64,000 nt of DNA, from the NCBI GenBank assembly GCA_022496805.1, contig CM040103.1, forward strand, positions 6,404,001-6,468,000, written 5' to 3'. The translations under genes and the position numbers were made by a program. This stretch comes from Pohlia nutans (lineage: Eukaryota; Streptophyta; Bryopsida; Bryales; Mniaceae). Below, one piece after another: positions 11,526 through 23,088 of this stretch (position 1 is the first letter of the stretch; every line of letters begins with the position of its first letter). The notes under the pieces are model-generated. The model did not search any database. It saw nothing but the letters and a program-made list of their open reading frames with translations, and was not told the DNA's origin.

Positions 11526-13610
11526 AGCATAGTTACACATTGTCATGTCGACATAACCCTTTCCACGTGTGGCAAAGAGCAACAATTATAGATTATTTAA
11601 TAGTGAGTTTAGTTCTATTTGGTGCAAGAACAATGCTAATTTTTTATAATTTTGACACTACTTTATAAGCTTACTGTACTCCATGTTGATTTCCTTACCT
11701 TCTTCCCTCCTCTAACATTTAGTGTTTTTCTACTCTTTACTTTGACACACCTTTCAACCTAGAAACATATAGTAGAGAAATTTGCAAAGTCCCTGGCCCA
11801 CGCACCTAAACTTGTACTGCTCATCATGTATACAACAAAGATCTGCAAAGTTTTTGACACAAGCTCAAAAGAGAAAATGTCGGGTGTGCCAGGCTAGGAA
11901 TAGAAGCACATGAGGCTCCTTGGGACCACAAGGTACAAAGTTTAAACCTTGCCAGTGATATTATTCCGGTCATGTAGTCTAATTTTGACCGGGCTCCGGC
12001 TCCAATGCCATATTGTATCAGAATTTTGTTTGACATAGTATGAGAATCCAGAGTTTTTATAACTTTGCGGAGATATCTCTAGTGTTGCTTGAAAGAATGA
12101 CAGCAAAGAAGTACTTGGAGTCACAAGAGTGAGAAAAAGTATCCTATGTGTATACAACTTCATGAGCCATATCAAAACGTGACTGAAAATTCATTGTAAG
12201 GTAAGATGTTCTGGAACCAACCTCTGAGTGTCAATTTTGGTGTGTCCGTACCTTAGGTAAGCCCATGCCTAAGGAGCAAAAGATTTGATAGTAGAGAAGG
12301 TACTCTGCCCTAGGACAGTCAGTAGGACTTGGTGAGAGAGCAGAGAATGTGATATTAAAGAGGTGAAAGTGTACAGTACAGATAAGAGCAACCCAGTACG
12401 AAGTACTTTACACAGTACGTACCATCCCACAAAATACCACAAAATACATAGTAAAAAAATGCAAGGACCAGTGTACAATTCACAAGGGCCACTTGAGTAA
12501 CTTATGGTAACTTAGCAAGGAAGGTCCCAGTCCCAGCCCCACACGCTTGTCCTCAGGCTAAAAGTGCTTACAGCGCCGCCACAGAGTCACATAATAAAAA
12601 TTAACCGATTGTCATGCCTGGCGGGCAGTCCACCCACTCGTTTATTGAAAAAAGTCACCCAGTAGTACCTCACTTACCAAAGCGGGAGGCAGCCCACCTG
12701 GCACAAGATGGCTAAGACTTTTGAGAAGCAGGCTATTTTTTTAATTGGAATCACAAGGTTTGACACCCGTAACGGAGAGTTAATTATAGTCTGTGATATA
12801 ACAGATAAGGAGGGGTTGGCATCATGGGGTGGGGTCAGTAAGTGTCAAAAAGCGAAGGAGTACTGAATCATGGATGGCCGCTTGGCACCGTAAAAAACGG
12901 CAGGGCCGAAGTTCGTTTGCAGTGTCGGCTATTTAAGCTATGGGCTATTAAAACCACCAACAAGCCATGAATGAATCCCATGATGTTGCTATCATGCACA
13001 TTAAAGCGACCAGTTCTATATTTCGGATAGTGGCCACTCAAGATAGTAACACTCCATTCAATACGGTAAGTCAGTAGCACACCAATTTATACATAAAATG
13101 AATTCGGTGCTTGATCAATTCTCAACGTTGAATTCATTTTTTTGTTGTATTAACAACGGATATACAACATATGTAACTGTCTGTTCTCATAGAGCCGGAA
13201 AACTTGTGGTTGCATTCATAAATCGAAGGTTATCCACACAGCCGTTCGAAATGGAAGGATCTGGAGAAAATTGTAACTCAAAAGCTCAGGTTGTTGTAAC
13301 TCGTGTTGTTGTATCATACCTCCGGAAACATAAGGTTTATGAATTGCAACTGTGACTACTAACTGTAACTGGTTGTCTACGCCGCAAAATAGCACCTGCG
13401 CTACATAAGCAACAGGCTTGAAACAAAAATCGCGTTCTGTAAAACTCATACGATCAAAATTGGTGGACATCTATACCGGTAAACATCAATAGTCCGATCC
13501 TTCCAGAATCGTGCTTGCTGTTTGTGTTTGTGTTTCTATAATATCCGCCGGCACATGTAAGAAAAAGGGTTCTCTGCATTGCATTCCTGCCTCACTCTAG
13601 CTGCAGTTTG
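11526..13610. other. Intergenic DNA downstream of the P450
   Basis: No coding signal. Composition becomes more even from about 12,500. The 3' end of the P450 transcript should lie within the last few hundred bases, but I see no clear AATAAA on the minus strand. Confidence 0.5.
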
Positions 13611-15440
13611 CTAGCTCAGACGACGAACAGCCACGGACTGCAGGGGGCTCACCATCTCGGAGGAAAGCTTGAGGACCTCGGTGAGGTTCACGGGGGCGGC
13701 TGCGGTCCATTCGAAATTATGCAACAGCTGCGCAACCCAGAGCTGCACGGTGGCGAGGCCCAGAGCGCGGCCCGGACAGACGCGACGACCCGCGCCGAAA
13801 GGTGCGAGACGAAGATCGTTGCCGCGGACATCCACGTCGTCGTGGCCACCGTGAGACGGCAAGAAACGCTCGGGCATGAATTTCTCAGGTTGCGCCCACA
13901 GATTGGGGTCGTGCGTGATCGCCCACATGTTCACCATGGCGGTGGTGCCCGCCGGGACGTGATGGCCCGCGACGCAAACGTCTTGCGTGGCGAGACGCGC
14001 CCAGCTCAGCAGCGGCCCTGGAGGGTGCAGACGTAGCGTCTCCTTGATCACCGCCTGCAGATACGGCAAGCGCGCAAGCTCACTCTCGAAGGACGTAATC
14101 TCCCGGCTGCCGAGCGCTGCGTCGAGCTCGTGTTGCACCTTTCGCTGAATCTCCGGGTGCAGCACCATCTCCGCCATGATCCACTCGGTCAAAATGGCGG
14201 TCGTATCTGTACCTCGGAATATCATTTCCTGCAAGTAGTCACAATTGATCAATCAAGGCTATCAGTCAGTTCGTTGGCACAATAACCATCACTAAGTATA
14301 GGGCAAATGATGTAAATTTATCACAACGAACGAATGATGCGACTGGTGACTGGAACCCTAAAATCTTGGGATGGACATTGTTGCTACAGTAGTCGCAAAT
14401 GTCAACTTGTCTGAGAGTTGCATGATCCCCTTGCTTACCCAGAGAACGGCGATCATATCCTCGTCAGCTAGCTTCTCCTCGCCAGACAATCCCAGCAAGA
14501 CGTCGACGAAGTCGGTTTCGTAGCTTTCGGTTGTAAGAACTTTCCTCTCCCGGTGCTCGTCGATGATTCTTTGAACGAACGAGGCGACTTTAGGCACGAG
14601 AGCGCCGCAACGCTGGTGAATGCGCTGCGCGTCGAGGCACTTGAGAGCAGGTAAGTGATCAGCCCAATTGAAGGCGCCCAGCAATTCGAATCCCTCGCGA
14701 ACCATGGCGTTCAGCTCAGCGGCTTCAGCACTCCCCGTCTCGTAGCGGCGACCAAAGACAGAACTCATAATGTTGTTCAAGCTCGCGCGCTGCAAGTGCT
14801 CACGCACTTGAACACTTCCAGTCTTCGTGACGTCTTCCGAGATCGCATTCAGCATGAGTTCCACTTCCACAAGACGCGCCTTCTCGTGCGCCGCAATGCG
14901 CTTGGGCGCGAACAGATGGTTGGCCGCAATCCGGCGAAGGCTGCGCCAGTAGTCACCGTGGGGGGCGAATCCAATGGCGCGTCCGAACAGGAGCTGCTGC
15001 GCGCTTTGCTTCAAGGGGCGATCCGCAAACGCCGAGCTGTGCAGTATCTCACGCGCCGTCTCGGGCTGGCTGGCGATTACCACCCGCGTCTCCCCGAAGC
15101 TGAGCGCCATCAACGCCGTGGCCTTGTGCTGAACTGCGAGCTCAGCGAGGCGGCGGTGCGCCAGCCCGCCCATTTCCAACAACGACCCGATGATGGGGAA
15201 TCCACGCGGCCCAGGGATCGTCCGCCGCCCGCGTAAACGACCCCATGACGACCCGCCGGGCGCGGCCCAGCAAACCAGCACACCGCAAGCACTTATCACA
15301 CCCAACACGAGCAAGATCAACAGCCCGGAAACGTTTGTGTACCCCAGCGCCTCCTTCAGCGAAGATCGCCCCTGCTTCGCGAGCATTGGCACTGCAAACA
15401 TCCACCATCCTCCTACTTGGCTGCCCGTAGCACAATCCAT
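13611..15440 (-). CDS. CYP78A: Cytochrome P450, CYP78A family (two exons)
   Basis: Haem-thiolate monooxygenase of the plant CYP78A family, expected to be anchored in the endoplasmic reticulum. Exon 1 is 15440-14439, exon 2 is 14228-13611, giving 539 residues, normal for the family. The N-terminal membrane segment is about residues 39-62, followed by the proline hinge (IPGPRGFP, about 75-82). The C-helix WxxxR is W165-R169, the I-helix oxygen-binding motif RGTDTT is 339-344, the K-helix ExxR is E397-R400, PERF is 453-456, and the haem loop [10 protein letters not shown] starts at F478 with the cysteine ligand at C485. The start is the first ATG at 15440; the open frame extends 11 codons further but only to a TTG. 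Known CYP78A members (KLUH, PLASTOCHRON1) act in organ growth and leaf timing and are proposed to oxidise fatty-acid-like substrates; that role here is by family only. The gene is much richer in GC than its surroundings and all key residues are intact, so it is probably functional. Confidence 0.95.
14229..14438 (-). other. Intron of the CYP78A gene
   Basis: The 210-base intron has a GTAAGC donor directly after the tryptophan codon of the DMIAVLW motif and a TTGCAG acceptor directly before the codons for [10 protein letters not shown]. Phase 0. CYP78A genes characteristically carry an intron just before this I-helix block, so the position supports both the family call and the splice sites. Confidence 0.93.
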
Positions 15441-15830
15441 GATGAAAAACGCGAAACGCCCACAAACAAACAAACACCCAAAAATCCAAAACTCTTCAGA
15501 AGCGCTACCCTTAGACGACGCTAATTCTCATGAATGGAAACTAACTCAGTGGAGAAGAGGATTCACAATCAGAGGTTTGCGCATGGTTGAAGAATGCCTA
15601 AACCCCTAGAGAATGTGGAGTCGCGGAGTGTGAGAAGAGAAGAGGAGGAAGAGGAGATGGTGTGGAGGGCGGAGCAGGCTGCTTTAAGAGTTAGTGTTAC
15701 TAGCAGGTCTAGGAGCTCGGACGAGTCTCGGACCAGTACATGGCAGGGCATGTCGAAGAGCTCTCTGCTGCAAGGACGGCGCAGTCTGGAGCCCAGGGCT
15801 GAAAAATAGCATATTATTAATTAGGAATTA
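15441..15830 (-). promoter_or_regulatory. 5' leader and proximal upstream region of the CYP78A gene
   Basis: Read on the minus strand, about 15630-15660 is a pyrimidine-rich run (CCTCTTCCTCCTCTTC), the kind of Y-patch or CT-rich leader common near plant transcription starts; a further CT run lies at 15926-15941. I see no convincing TATA box, so the start of transcription is not fixed. The stretch is still richer in GC than the intergenic DNA. Confidence 0.35.
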
Positions 15831-16116
15831 AAATTGCGTTTTTTTCCCCTCATTACTTTTGCTGTTTTTTATTCCGCCTTCCAACTGAACACATTTCTTT
15901 CACTGCTGGCACCACCCAGTGGACTCTCTCTCTCTCTCTGCCGCATGGAAAATCCACTGGGTATGTTCCATGTTGGAGCACTCACTGGCTGCCTGCCTCG
16001 GTGGACTAGGATCCTATTTGCCTTGGAAACCTCAGTTCGAGTGTGATTTTTTTTTGGCAGATCTTTGCGTACATAAACCAAATCTCTCCTAGAGCATGCC
16101 CAGCAGCAGCAGCGAC

Positions 16117-16542
16117 TAACGTAGGCAACCTATTTCCGATCACCTTAAGCAATTCAGCATACTTCCGGTGGAGTAACATATAGGAAAATAATTTTGCAGT
16201 GTAGGGAAATAGATTTGAAGAAGGTAACATATTTTTGAACAAATTTTGGGGCAATATCAAATTTACTACGAATTTTCAAAGTGAAGATTCTCTCCAACCC
16301 GTTCTCGCAATATAGACTGACCTATTTCCAAGAACTGTAAAACTAGATTTCGAGAACACATGATATCATACTAACTTGGTCACAAGTTTCCATTCTAGGC
16401 GCCAATCCTTCCATATTAAGAAAAAACATGTTTCTGTCAACGTTTGTGGATGAATTCAAAAATAATGCAAGTCTATGCACGGAAATATGTCACCCTATAC
16501 TGCGCAAATGGGGGCCTGATCGGAAATAGGTTGCCTACGTTA
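16117..16542. repeat. Perfect 26-base inverted repeats 374 bases apart
   Basis: The segment 16117-16142 (TAACGTAGGCAACCTATTTC and six more bases) recurs as its exact reverse complement at 16517-16542. A short non-coding inverted-repeat element is likely; I could not find a target duplication. Confidence 0.75.
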
Positions 16543-16702
16543 TCAAACGTAGCAGCCAAACGCCAATATAGCGGAGGTTTGGGGGGTAAACATGGCCCCA
16601 GCAGCAGCAAAAATAAAGCACCAGTCAAACATCAAGATACTTTGGTGGTGGCCTTTATTTTGAGTTCGGGGACCCTATATACTACTCTCTTGGCGTCTTT
16701 AA

Positions 16703-17813
16703 CCCTTAACCCCTAACTGCCCAAGCAGGCGTTTTTGGCGTGATGTACAGATTTCATCCGTATTTTCTCATCCGTCATGCAATTTTTGTGGTGTGATTTT
16801 TTTACTGAATTTTTTATGGGAAGTTAGCTTCATGTATGTGTGATTCGATCGAAAAGGAAATAATTTTTGGAAAAATTATGCCTCATTTTGTGTTGTAGTG
16901 TTTCACCGAAAATCTTGAAGATTTTGGTCTAAAAGTGTTCTTGAAAAAAAAAACTATTAAAATCAAGCATCCAAAAAATCTCAAAAAATCACTACACCTA
17001 AAGTACTACATTATAACCCATCACAACAAATTTCATCCACATATTGTCAATATCTTATTCGTAATTGAATTACAAAATATTTTTTTATTTTATGTTTCAT
17101 AATTTATAAAAAAAGATTAGTGATAGCAGTCATAGATCTAACCGTATAGATAGAATCTAAAATTAAAAATGTATAACTTTTATTCATACATCAAGTTCTA
17201 AATATTCATATTAATTGCATTTTATAATGCATCTTTGCAAAACTGCCTAAATTGGACATAGGTGAGGACGTTTAGGGGTTAAACGTACCACTCCTTTGTA
17301 GGAAAGTCAAACTACACAATTTAGCCTTCAAGATTTATCAAAATATATTTTGTAATATTTTTCATGCATGGAATTGAATGTTTCCTATCAGTCTTGAAAT
17401 TTTCAGATTTTTTTGATTTAATACGGCCTTTTTAACAAATTTTAAGTCAAATACTTCAAAAAATAAATTTTATTACAAAAAAGCATTAAAATTTTAATAT
17501 TTTTTTGGGAGCAGGTACAAATTACAATGGAGAATCACATGATATGTTTTCCATAGAAATTTTTTATTTAAATTTTGAAATTCGAAAGGTGAACATCCTA
17601 TGTAGTGTAATTCAAACCTTGAGCTACAAAGCTTGCACAAGCAATAAAATACTCAATAATTGGAATTTTTAAGATTTGAAAAGTGGAGTTCAAACTAGAC
17701 TTAATAAACTTCATTTTCTTAGTTGGGTGTATTAGCAACAAAAGTGGTCTTCAAGATCAAAATTGGGTTTGACCAACAAACGTCCAGAAACTGGATGCCT
17801 GGACGTTTAGGGG
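16703..17813. mobile_element. Outer TTAA element interrupted near its tip by a second one
   Basis: TTAA at 16699-16702 is followed by CCC, then by the TTAA of the inner element. After the inner element the sequence continues ACGTACC, so the undisturbed tip would read CCCTTAAACGTACC. The right tip GGACGTTTAGGGG precedes TTAA at 17814-17817. Without the insert the outer element is about 538 bases. Confidence 0.7.
16710..17278 (+). mobile_element. TTAA-flanked short element, family 2 (inner)
   Basis: It has TTAA at 16706-16709 and 17279-17282, and tips CCCCTAACTGCCC and GAGGACGTTTAGGGG. It carries the family-2 core (AAAAATCACTACACCTAAAG, then a CCCATCACAACAAATTTCATC block) found also at 19368, 36637, 46992 and 61700. 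Confidence 0.85.
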
Positions 17814-18057
17814 TTAATATTCTCATGCTGAACAAGGAGTCAACTAGTTATCATTCTTTTTGCACACCCACATGCAATGGCTTTTACATCTGCATTGTTT
17901 TTATTGGTTCTTCAAGTATTTATCAATACTTTCGGTTTGATGAAGCAAAGTGTTGTTGGGGTGGCTTGTTGGCTGCCCCCTCAAAATCTCATTTGAATTC
18001 AAAAATGAACTTGACGTTGGGTGAGGATTTGACTTGGTTTTGTTAAGCTTAATCTAA

Positions 18058-18572
18058 GAGCATCCTCAATAGTAGGATTGTAACTACGCATTGTAAGTGC
18101 AATAAGAGGGTTTGGTAGCAAGTTCAAATTTGGAGGGGAAGATGCCGGCACTTGCGTCTCAATGTCAACTCCTCATCATTCTTCAAAAACCCTTCATCAC
18201 CTTGGACCATGCCATTCACATTGGGACTTTGTTGAGTTTGCACCAGTTGAGTTGGCAAAGTTGACTTGGACATGAGCAAGGGAATATTTGAAAGAGACTT
18301 GGGTAAACAACACAGGGACTTGCGGTGACGCATTTAGTAATGACAACCACCTTGAATTCAATTTAATAAAAGCACCTTGATTGGAAAATAGAGGGGAAGT
18401 GGAGGGCACCTCAAACTCAAAAAATATGACATGGGAGGGGCTAAAAATAAAGGTCCTCGAAAACTGGCGGAGATTTTGACAATAGTTTTGAGTTGAAAAA
18501 TACTTAATCCATTGCTATTGGGCGTTGAGTTACTACTAAAGGGCCACTATGACGGCTCCATTGAGGATGCTC
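18058..18572. mobile_element. Harbinger-like short element (GAGCATCCTCAAT family)
   Basis: The tips are GAGCATCCTCAAT and ATTGAGGATGCTC, with TAA on both sides (18055-18057, 18573-18575). 515 bases, non-coding. Confidence 0.82.
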
Positions 18573-18575
18573 TAA

Positions 18576-19363
18576 GATACATAACATTCTTGAACTTGTT
18601 TGTTAAAGCAAGGAATGATTTCCTTCATTTCTCTATATTGGTATTGTAGATCTTCAGTTCAATAGTGTTGTTGGAAGAATAATATATTCCTCTATAGTGT
18701 TGTTGAAAGCACTTAGTAGGTTCATACTACAATCTAGGAAGATATTTTAGCTAGGATCCTACATTTTCTTTTACTAACTAGTTTTTTGGAGCATTCTCTC
18801 AATTTGGCCTGACAAAAAAATGTTCCTTGACTCTCCCTCAAATGATCAATTTTCTTTTAAAGATTTTGAACTCAATAAGGAATTTTTTGAATTTCAATTG
18901 GTTGATTTGTAACTAAAGGTTGATTTTTGCTATTATAGTGGCAAAAGCGTCATAAAAGAGCATTTGTATGTGCTTATAGCATTGTGCATTATATAATAGA
19001 CTAATTGGGTATGTGCCAGTGCAATATGATTATTTTGATGGTGGAGCCATTGTGAGGAGCATGAGTGTGTGCATCACCTTTTGTTATATAATAGATGATG
19101 GAAAGAAGGAAGGACCATAACATGGGAGTAGAAGAATGTTATGGATTTTAGAATGTTGATGAGTAAAAATGATCATTGTAGATGATCCAATTTTTATTCA
19201 ATAATTAGTCATTTTTGGCATTTAGACAAGTTGTGCTTACACCCAGCTTTTTAATTCAAAGTCAAGTAGGAGTACAAAATCATTTTTCAAATGTGTATTT
19301 ATTCTTCAATCTATATGTTTTTATTCTACACATTCAATGTTTGGTTTAATCAAAGACTTGAGT
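18576..19363. other. Intergenic DNA, nothing recognised
   Basis: AT-rich, no coding signal. Confidence 0.55.
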
Positions 19364-19367
19364 TCAA

Positions 19368-19916
19368 CTCCTAAACGTCTTCACCTTCCCCATATTTGGC
19401 AGTTTCACAAAAATGCAACATAAAATACAACTAAGAGGGATATTTTGAACTTGATGTATGGATACACATTATGAATTTTAGATTTTATCTGTATGTTTAA
19501 ATGTGCAATTGCTATCACCAATCTTTTCTATAAATTTTGAAACTTAAAGTTCAAGATTCTTTTGTAATTTGATTACAAACAAGATATTGACAATCTAAGA
19601 ATGGAATTTGTTGTGATGGGCTAAAATGTTATACTCTAAGTGTAGTGATTTTTGGAGGATTTTTTTTTCTTGATTTTATGAGTTGAACTTTTTGAGAGCA
19701 CTTTTACATTCAAAAAAGTTGGTGGAACAATGTGACATGAAAGGAGGCATAGAATTTTCACAAGTCATCCCCTTTCTAATTGGATCACACATGCATGAAG
19801 CTAACTTCCCTTAAAAAATAGTAAAAAATTCACATTGCAAAAATTGCATGATGGATGAAAGAGCAGAATTCAAATGTAATCTTCATTCAAAAATTGAACG
19901 ATTGGACTTTTAGGGG
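19368..19916 (-). mobile_element. TTAA short element, family 2, reversed
   Basis: The left tip CTCCTAAACGTCTTCACC follows a decayed TCAA; the right tip CTTTTAGGGG precedes TTAA at 19917-19920. The family-2 core is present in reverse (TTGTTGTGATGGGC, AAGTGTAGTGATTTTTGG). About 549 bases. Confidence 0.8.
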
Positions 19917-20149
19917 TTAAACAAGTGCAATTAGTTCTTGAGCTTTTATTTCAATTCTTTGAGTTTTCAAATCCATTCATTTTAAGGCAAAAGTAGATGA
20001 AACAAGGTGTCTGAAATCAATAATTGTTTTTATTTTTGTCTTCTAACCTATATATTCTATGTTGTACTCTTTTAATATTTGATTTGATTGAAGATTTAAA
20101 TTTGTAGAGGTTCAATTTGTGTGGTACTATGTCATAATCTAAACCTACC

Positions 20150-22735
20150 GTTACAAAATACTACACAGATTATAAAAACAAACACTATCAAAATTTCATA
20201 AATACACAATTTACACTCGAACAAAATAGAGACACAAGATACATCCCACCACCAACGATAATCCCCCACGTTACAACATCCACGATTGAATGTAACCCAT
20301 AAAGAGACATAGACACAAACAAGTACACCATTCAAACACAAAATGATAAAACCCATATATATAATGACACCATTAAATATATCACCACCATTCCGACTAC
20401 TAGAATAAAATGGTTTTGGCAACAATACAACAACAACAAATACAACATCCACAGACTAATACCGGCTATACAAACATTTGAAACAAAAGTAGTCTAGTTA
20501 TACCAAAGATACGAACACAAAAACCACAAAAAGAATACAATAAAAACACCACACCATTCCATTCCATCCAGCATTCTAGACACACTAATAACAACATTTA
20601 ATATAACACACTCATACTTTTCCTCACTAATTACATGTTCCATGAAATCTACTCAATTCTACTCAACATTCGCTAGATACAGGATTTTTGGCTCACTAGG
20701 AACAGCCTTTCAATACAAATGGAAAGGTATCGGATATGCACATCCAAATGACGCCAAAACAACACAACAAGCAATACACTGGGCAAGACTAGCAGCAAAA
20801 CAAGACCCAGAAACTGTCACCATTTTAGCAATTCGATACACCAACTGGTACCAAAATCTATCACCGTACAACGGACCCTTCCCGGATATGCACGCCATTA
20901 TACATTTTGCCGCGGACACTATTACATATGACGAACCAACAATACCACTAGAACCCAACAAAACCCGAAACGAACCACTTGCAATACACATTTGGTGTAT
21001 TCACCATCAAAACAATAACATTGGCACAATAAACCAAATAGACACCATAAACACAACAATTGTAAATCTACAAATTTCGCAATACCATACACAAACAACA
21101 CCACCCACACCACCAAACACAAAAGTTAACAAAAGCACAAAATGGAACAAACTCATATACCCACCCTCTAACAATCTACAAAACATGTGGGAACATTCCC
21201 TTCCAAATTTCGAAATAAACACTACACTAAAATTTCTACCACAATACAGCTATTACACAGATGGATCCTTTTTACCACCTAAAGAAGCTGATGATGGCCA
21301 TTGGAAAAAAGAAAAAGCTGGATATGGAATCTACAACTCATCTAAACCAGATGTACAAATATCACAAAGACTGCCTGGACTACAAACATGCTTCAAAGCA
21401 TAATTAATGGCCATACATGAAACACTTTCACTAGTCACCACTAAATACATAAACGAACCTGCACATATTTTTACTGATTGTCTCAATTGTATACATGTTC
21501 TAAACACACAACTAAAACACCCTACCCAACAAAACAACCACGCTGATAAAACCATATTAAAAGAAATGCTAAAAATGCTAAAAAAGCGAACACAACCAAC
21601 CACAATATACAAAGTTAAAGCACACGCTAAAATTAACGGGAATGAACACGCAGATCAACTCGCAAAAGAAGGAACCATGAAAAGAGGCTATCAACCAGCA
21701 CCAAACCCACACGAATTTGCACATACCACACCTTACTACTTCCAAAAAGACACATGGCCCGGTCGTATCAAACGACCATACAAAGGACCAGTTAGATGTT
21801 TGGACGAATACATAAAGAAACATGACCGAGAAAATAACCTAGAAATATTGGTAGAAGACTTTCCCAACATTAACAAATGCACAACAAACTCCATCATAGA
21901 CAACGAAATGTCCAATGACTTTTGGAATAATCCAGAAATAACAGACGCACAAAAAACAAGCATACTAAAATTTAGAACCGGTCAATATATGGGTAATGCC
22001 ATAAAGCAATTAATTTTTGGCATACAAAGATTCCCCTCAAAAACATGTCCCATCTGTAATTCACAAGATGCAGATACATGGCTACATGTACTTTTAATAT
22101 GCAAACAACACCACATACACGCACTAAGAACCAAAAGACACAATAAAGCGGTATGGGAATTAAGAAAATTAATACTATCCTCAAATAAATCAAGATGCTA
22201 CACTCTCATGAATGCGGGCACATTCAACAATAACCCACAAGAAAACACAGTTCCTTCATGGTTATTACCATGTACTTGTAATCAACAAAGATGTCAATGT
22301 AATGCCAGATTCAAACCAGATATATTATGCATTAAAGGCCTCCCATATCAAAGCCCGCCTCCTCTAAACCCCGATGATAACTTAACCATACAATTCATAG
22401 AATTCACATACACAAACGACAGATTTTCACCAGAAACAATTGGCAGATTTTTTTTTAAATACCAACCTCTAATTATAACATCATACAACAAGGTTGGAAA
22501 GTAGATCCCATCATAGTCATTATAGCTGGAGCTAGAAGAACAACACACGTCCCCTCAATGAAACAACTAGAAACAAAATTCAACATTTGCGAAACCTCCA
22601 TAAAACACACATTCAAAGCAATAAATACCATTGCCATACAGTATGCCGGATCTATCCTTTTACATAAAAGACGTATAGAAAATAACCAAACAATACCAAC
22701 AGACGTAGTACATTAAAAAGAGGGGGGGGGGGGGT
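20150..22735 (+). mobile_element. LINE-type retroelement fragment (5'-truncated, broken)
   Basis: An A/C-rich coding strand runs from about 20150 to the frame end at 22713-22715, closely followed by a run of 13 G at 22722-22734. It holds an RNase H domain, a zinc-knuckle and a nuclease-like tail but no recognisable reverse transcriptase, as expected of a 5'-truncated non-LTR element. The sequence is broken by stops at 20495-20497 and 21401-21403 and a frame change near 22490. No LTRs or protease are seen. Confidence 0.75.
20642..22715 (+). pseudogene. LINE ORF remnant: unknown domain, RNase H, zinc-knuckle, nuclease-like C terminus
   Basis: Residues 1-190 of the open part form a domain I do not recognise (AIHWARLAAKQDPETVTILAIR, then PYNGPFPDMHAI). 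RNase H follows: YYTDGSFLPP with the first Asp, TDCLNCIHVL, and NEHADQLAKEG. The codon after CFKA, where RNase H has the catalytic Glu (usually AELMAI), is TAA at 21401-21403, one base from GAA. Next come a CPIC..H..C zinc-knuckle (about 22050-22110) and a C-terminal stretch with RFKPDILCIKG and IQFIEFTYTND that fits a PD-(D/E)XK-type nuclease pattern seen at the end of some non-LTR retroelements. A frame change near 22490 separates this from the continuing GWKVDPIIVIIAGARRT segment, which ends at 22715. It is probably dead. Homology of the RNase H part is firm; the nuclease assignment is inference. Confidence 0.78.
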
Positions 22736-22794
22736 AGTGGTGAAAACCACTGTTAGCCACTCTTTTCAAACAACTAGCTCAACTTGTCTCAGGG

Positions 22795-22925
22795 GATAGG
22801 AAGGGCCAGTTGGTTGGTACAACTTTCCTGCCATGATAACTCACTAGCAGCACCAAGCCATGTGTACCACATCACTGCTCAACGAGCCCAACTGGTTTCG
22901 AACCCGGACCACATAACTATGATAC
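22795..22925 (+). repeat. tRNA-like promoter boxes, possible SINE head
   Basis: GGGCCAGTTGGTTGG resembles a pol III A box and GGTTTCGAACCCGG resembles a B box, but they are about 85 bases apart, longer than usual. It could be a SINE head downstream of the LINE fragment. It does not fold as a tRNA gene by eye. Confidence 0.3.
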
Positions 22926-23088
22926 AACGCCGTTCACCAACCAACCAAAGAACTCATGACTTGGCGATAAAACTGAACACTAAACATACCTTTATACAAA
23001 CTAGCACTCATCCAACAGTACTTCGCTTTTCTCCTTTGTTACTGTTACTGTTACTTTGTTTTGGTTACTACAGTGTCTATCCTTGAAA

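Noticed and set aside
15441..15473. A longer P450 N terminus starting at 15473
   Set aside because: The codon there is TTG, not ATG. The first in-frame ATG is at 15440 and gives a normal family length.
13608..15609. Long plus-strand frames opposite the P450 (13608-14036, 14655-15236, 15190-15609)
   Set aside because: They are antisense shadows of GC-rich P450 exons, with Arg/Pro-rich translations and no family resemblance.
2352..17817. Interstitial telomere repeats, because CCCTAAA/TTTAGGG recurs
   Set aside because: The motif occurs singly, never in tandem, and always at the tip of a TTAA-flanked element.
20150..22735. An endogenous plant pararetrovirus or LTR element
   Set aside because: RNase H is followed by a zinc-knuckle and nuclease-like tail; no protease, coat or movement domains or LTRs are visible, which fits a non-LTR element.
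22795..22925. A tRNA gene
   Set aside because: A- and B-box-like motifs are too far apart and no cloverleaf is evident by eye.
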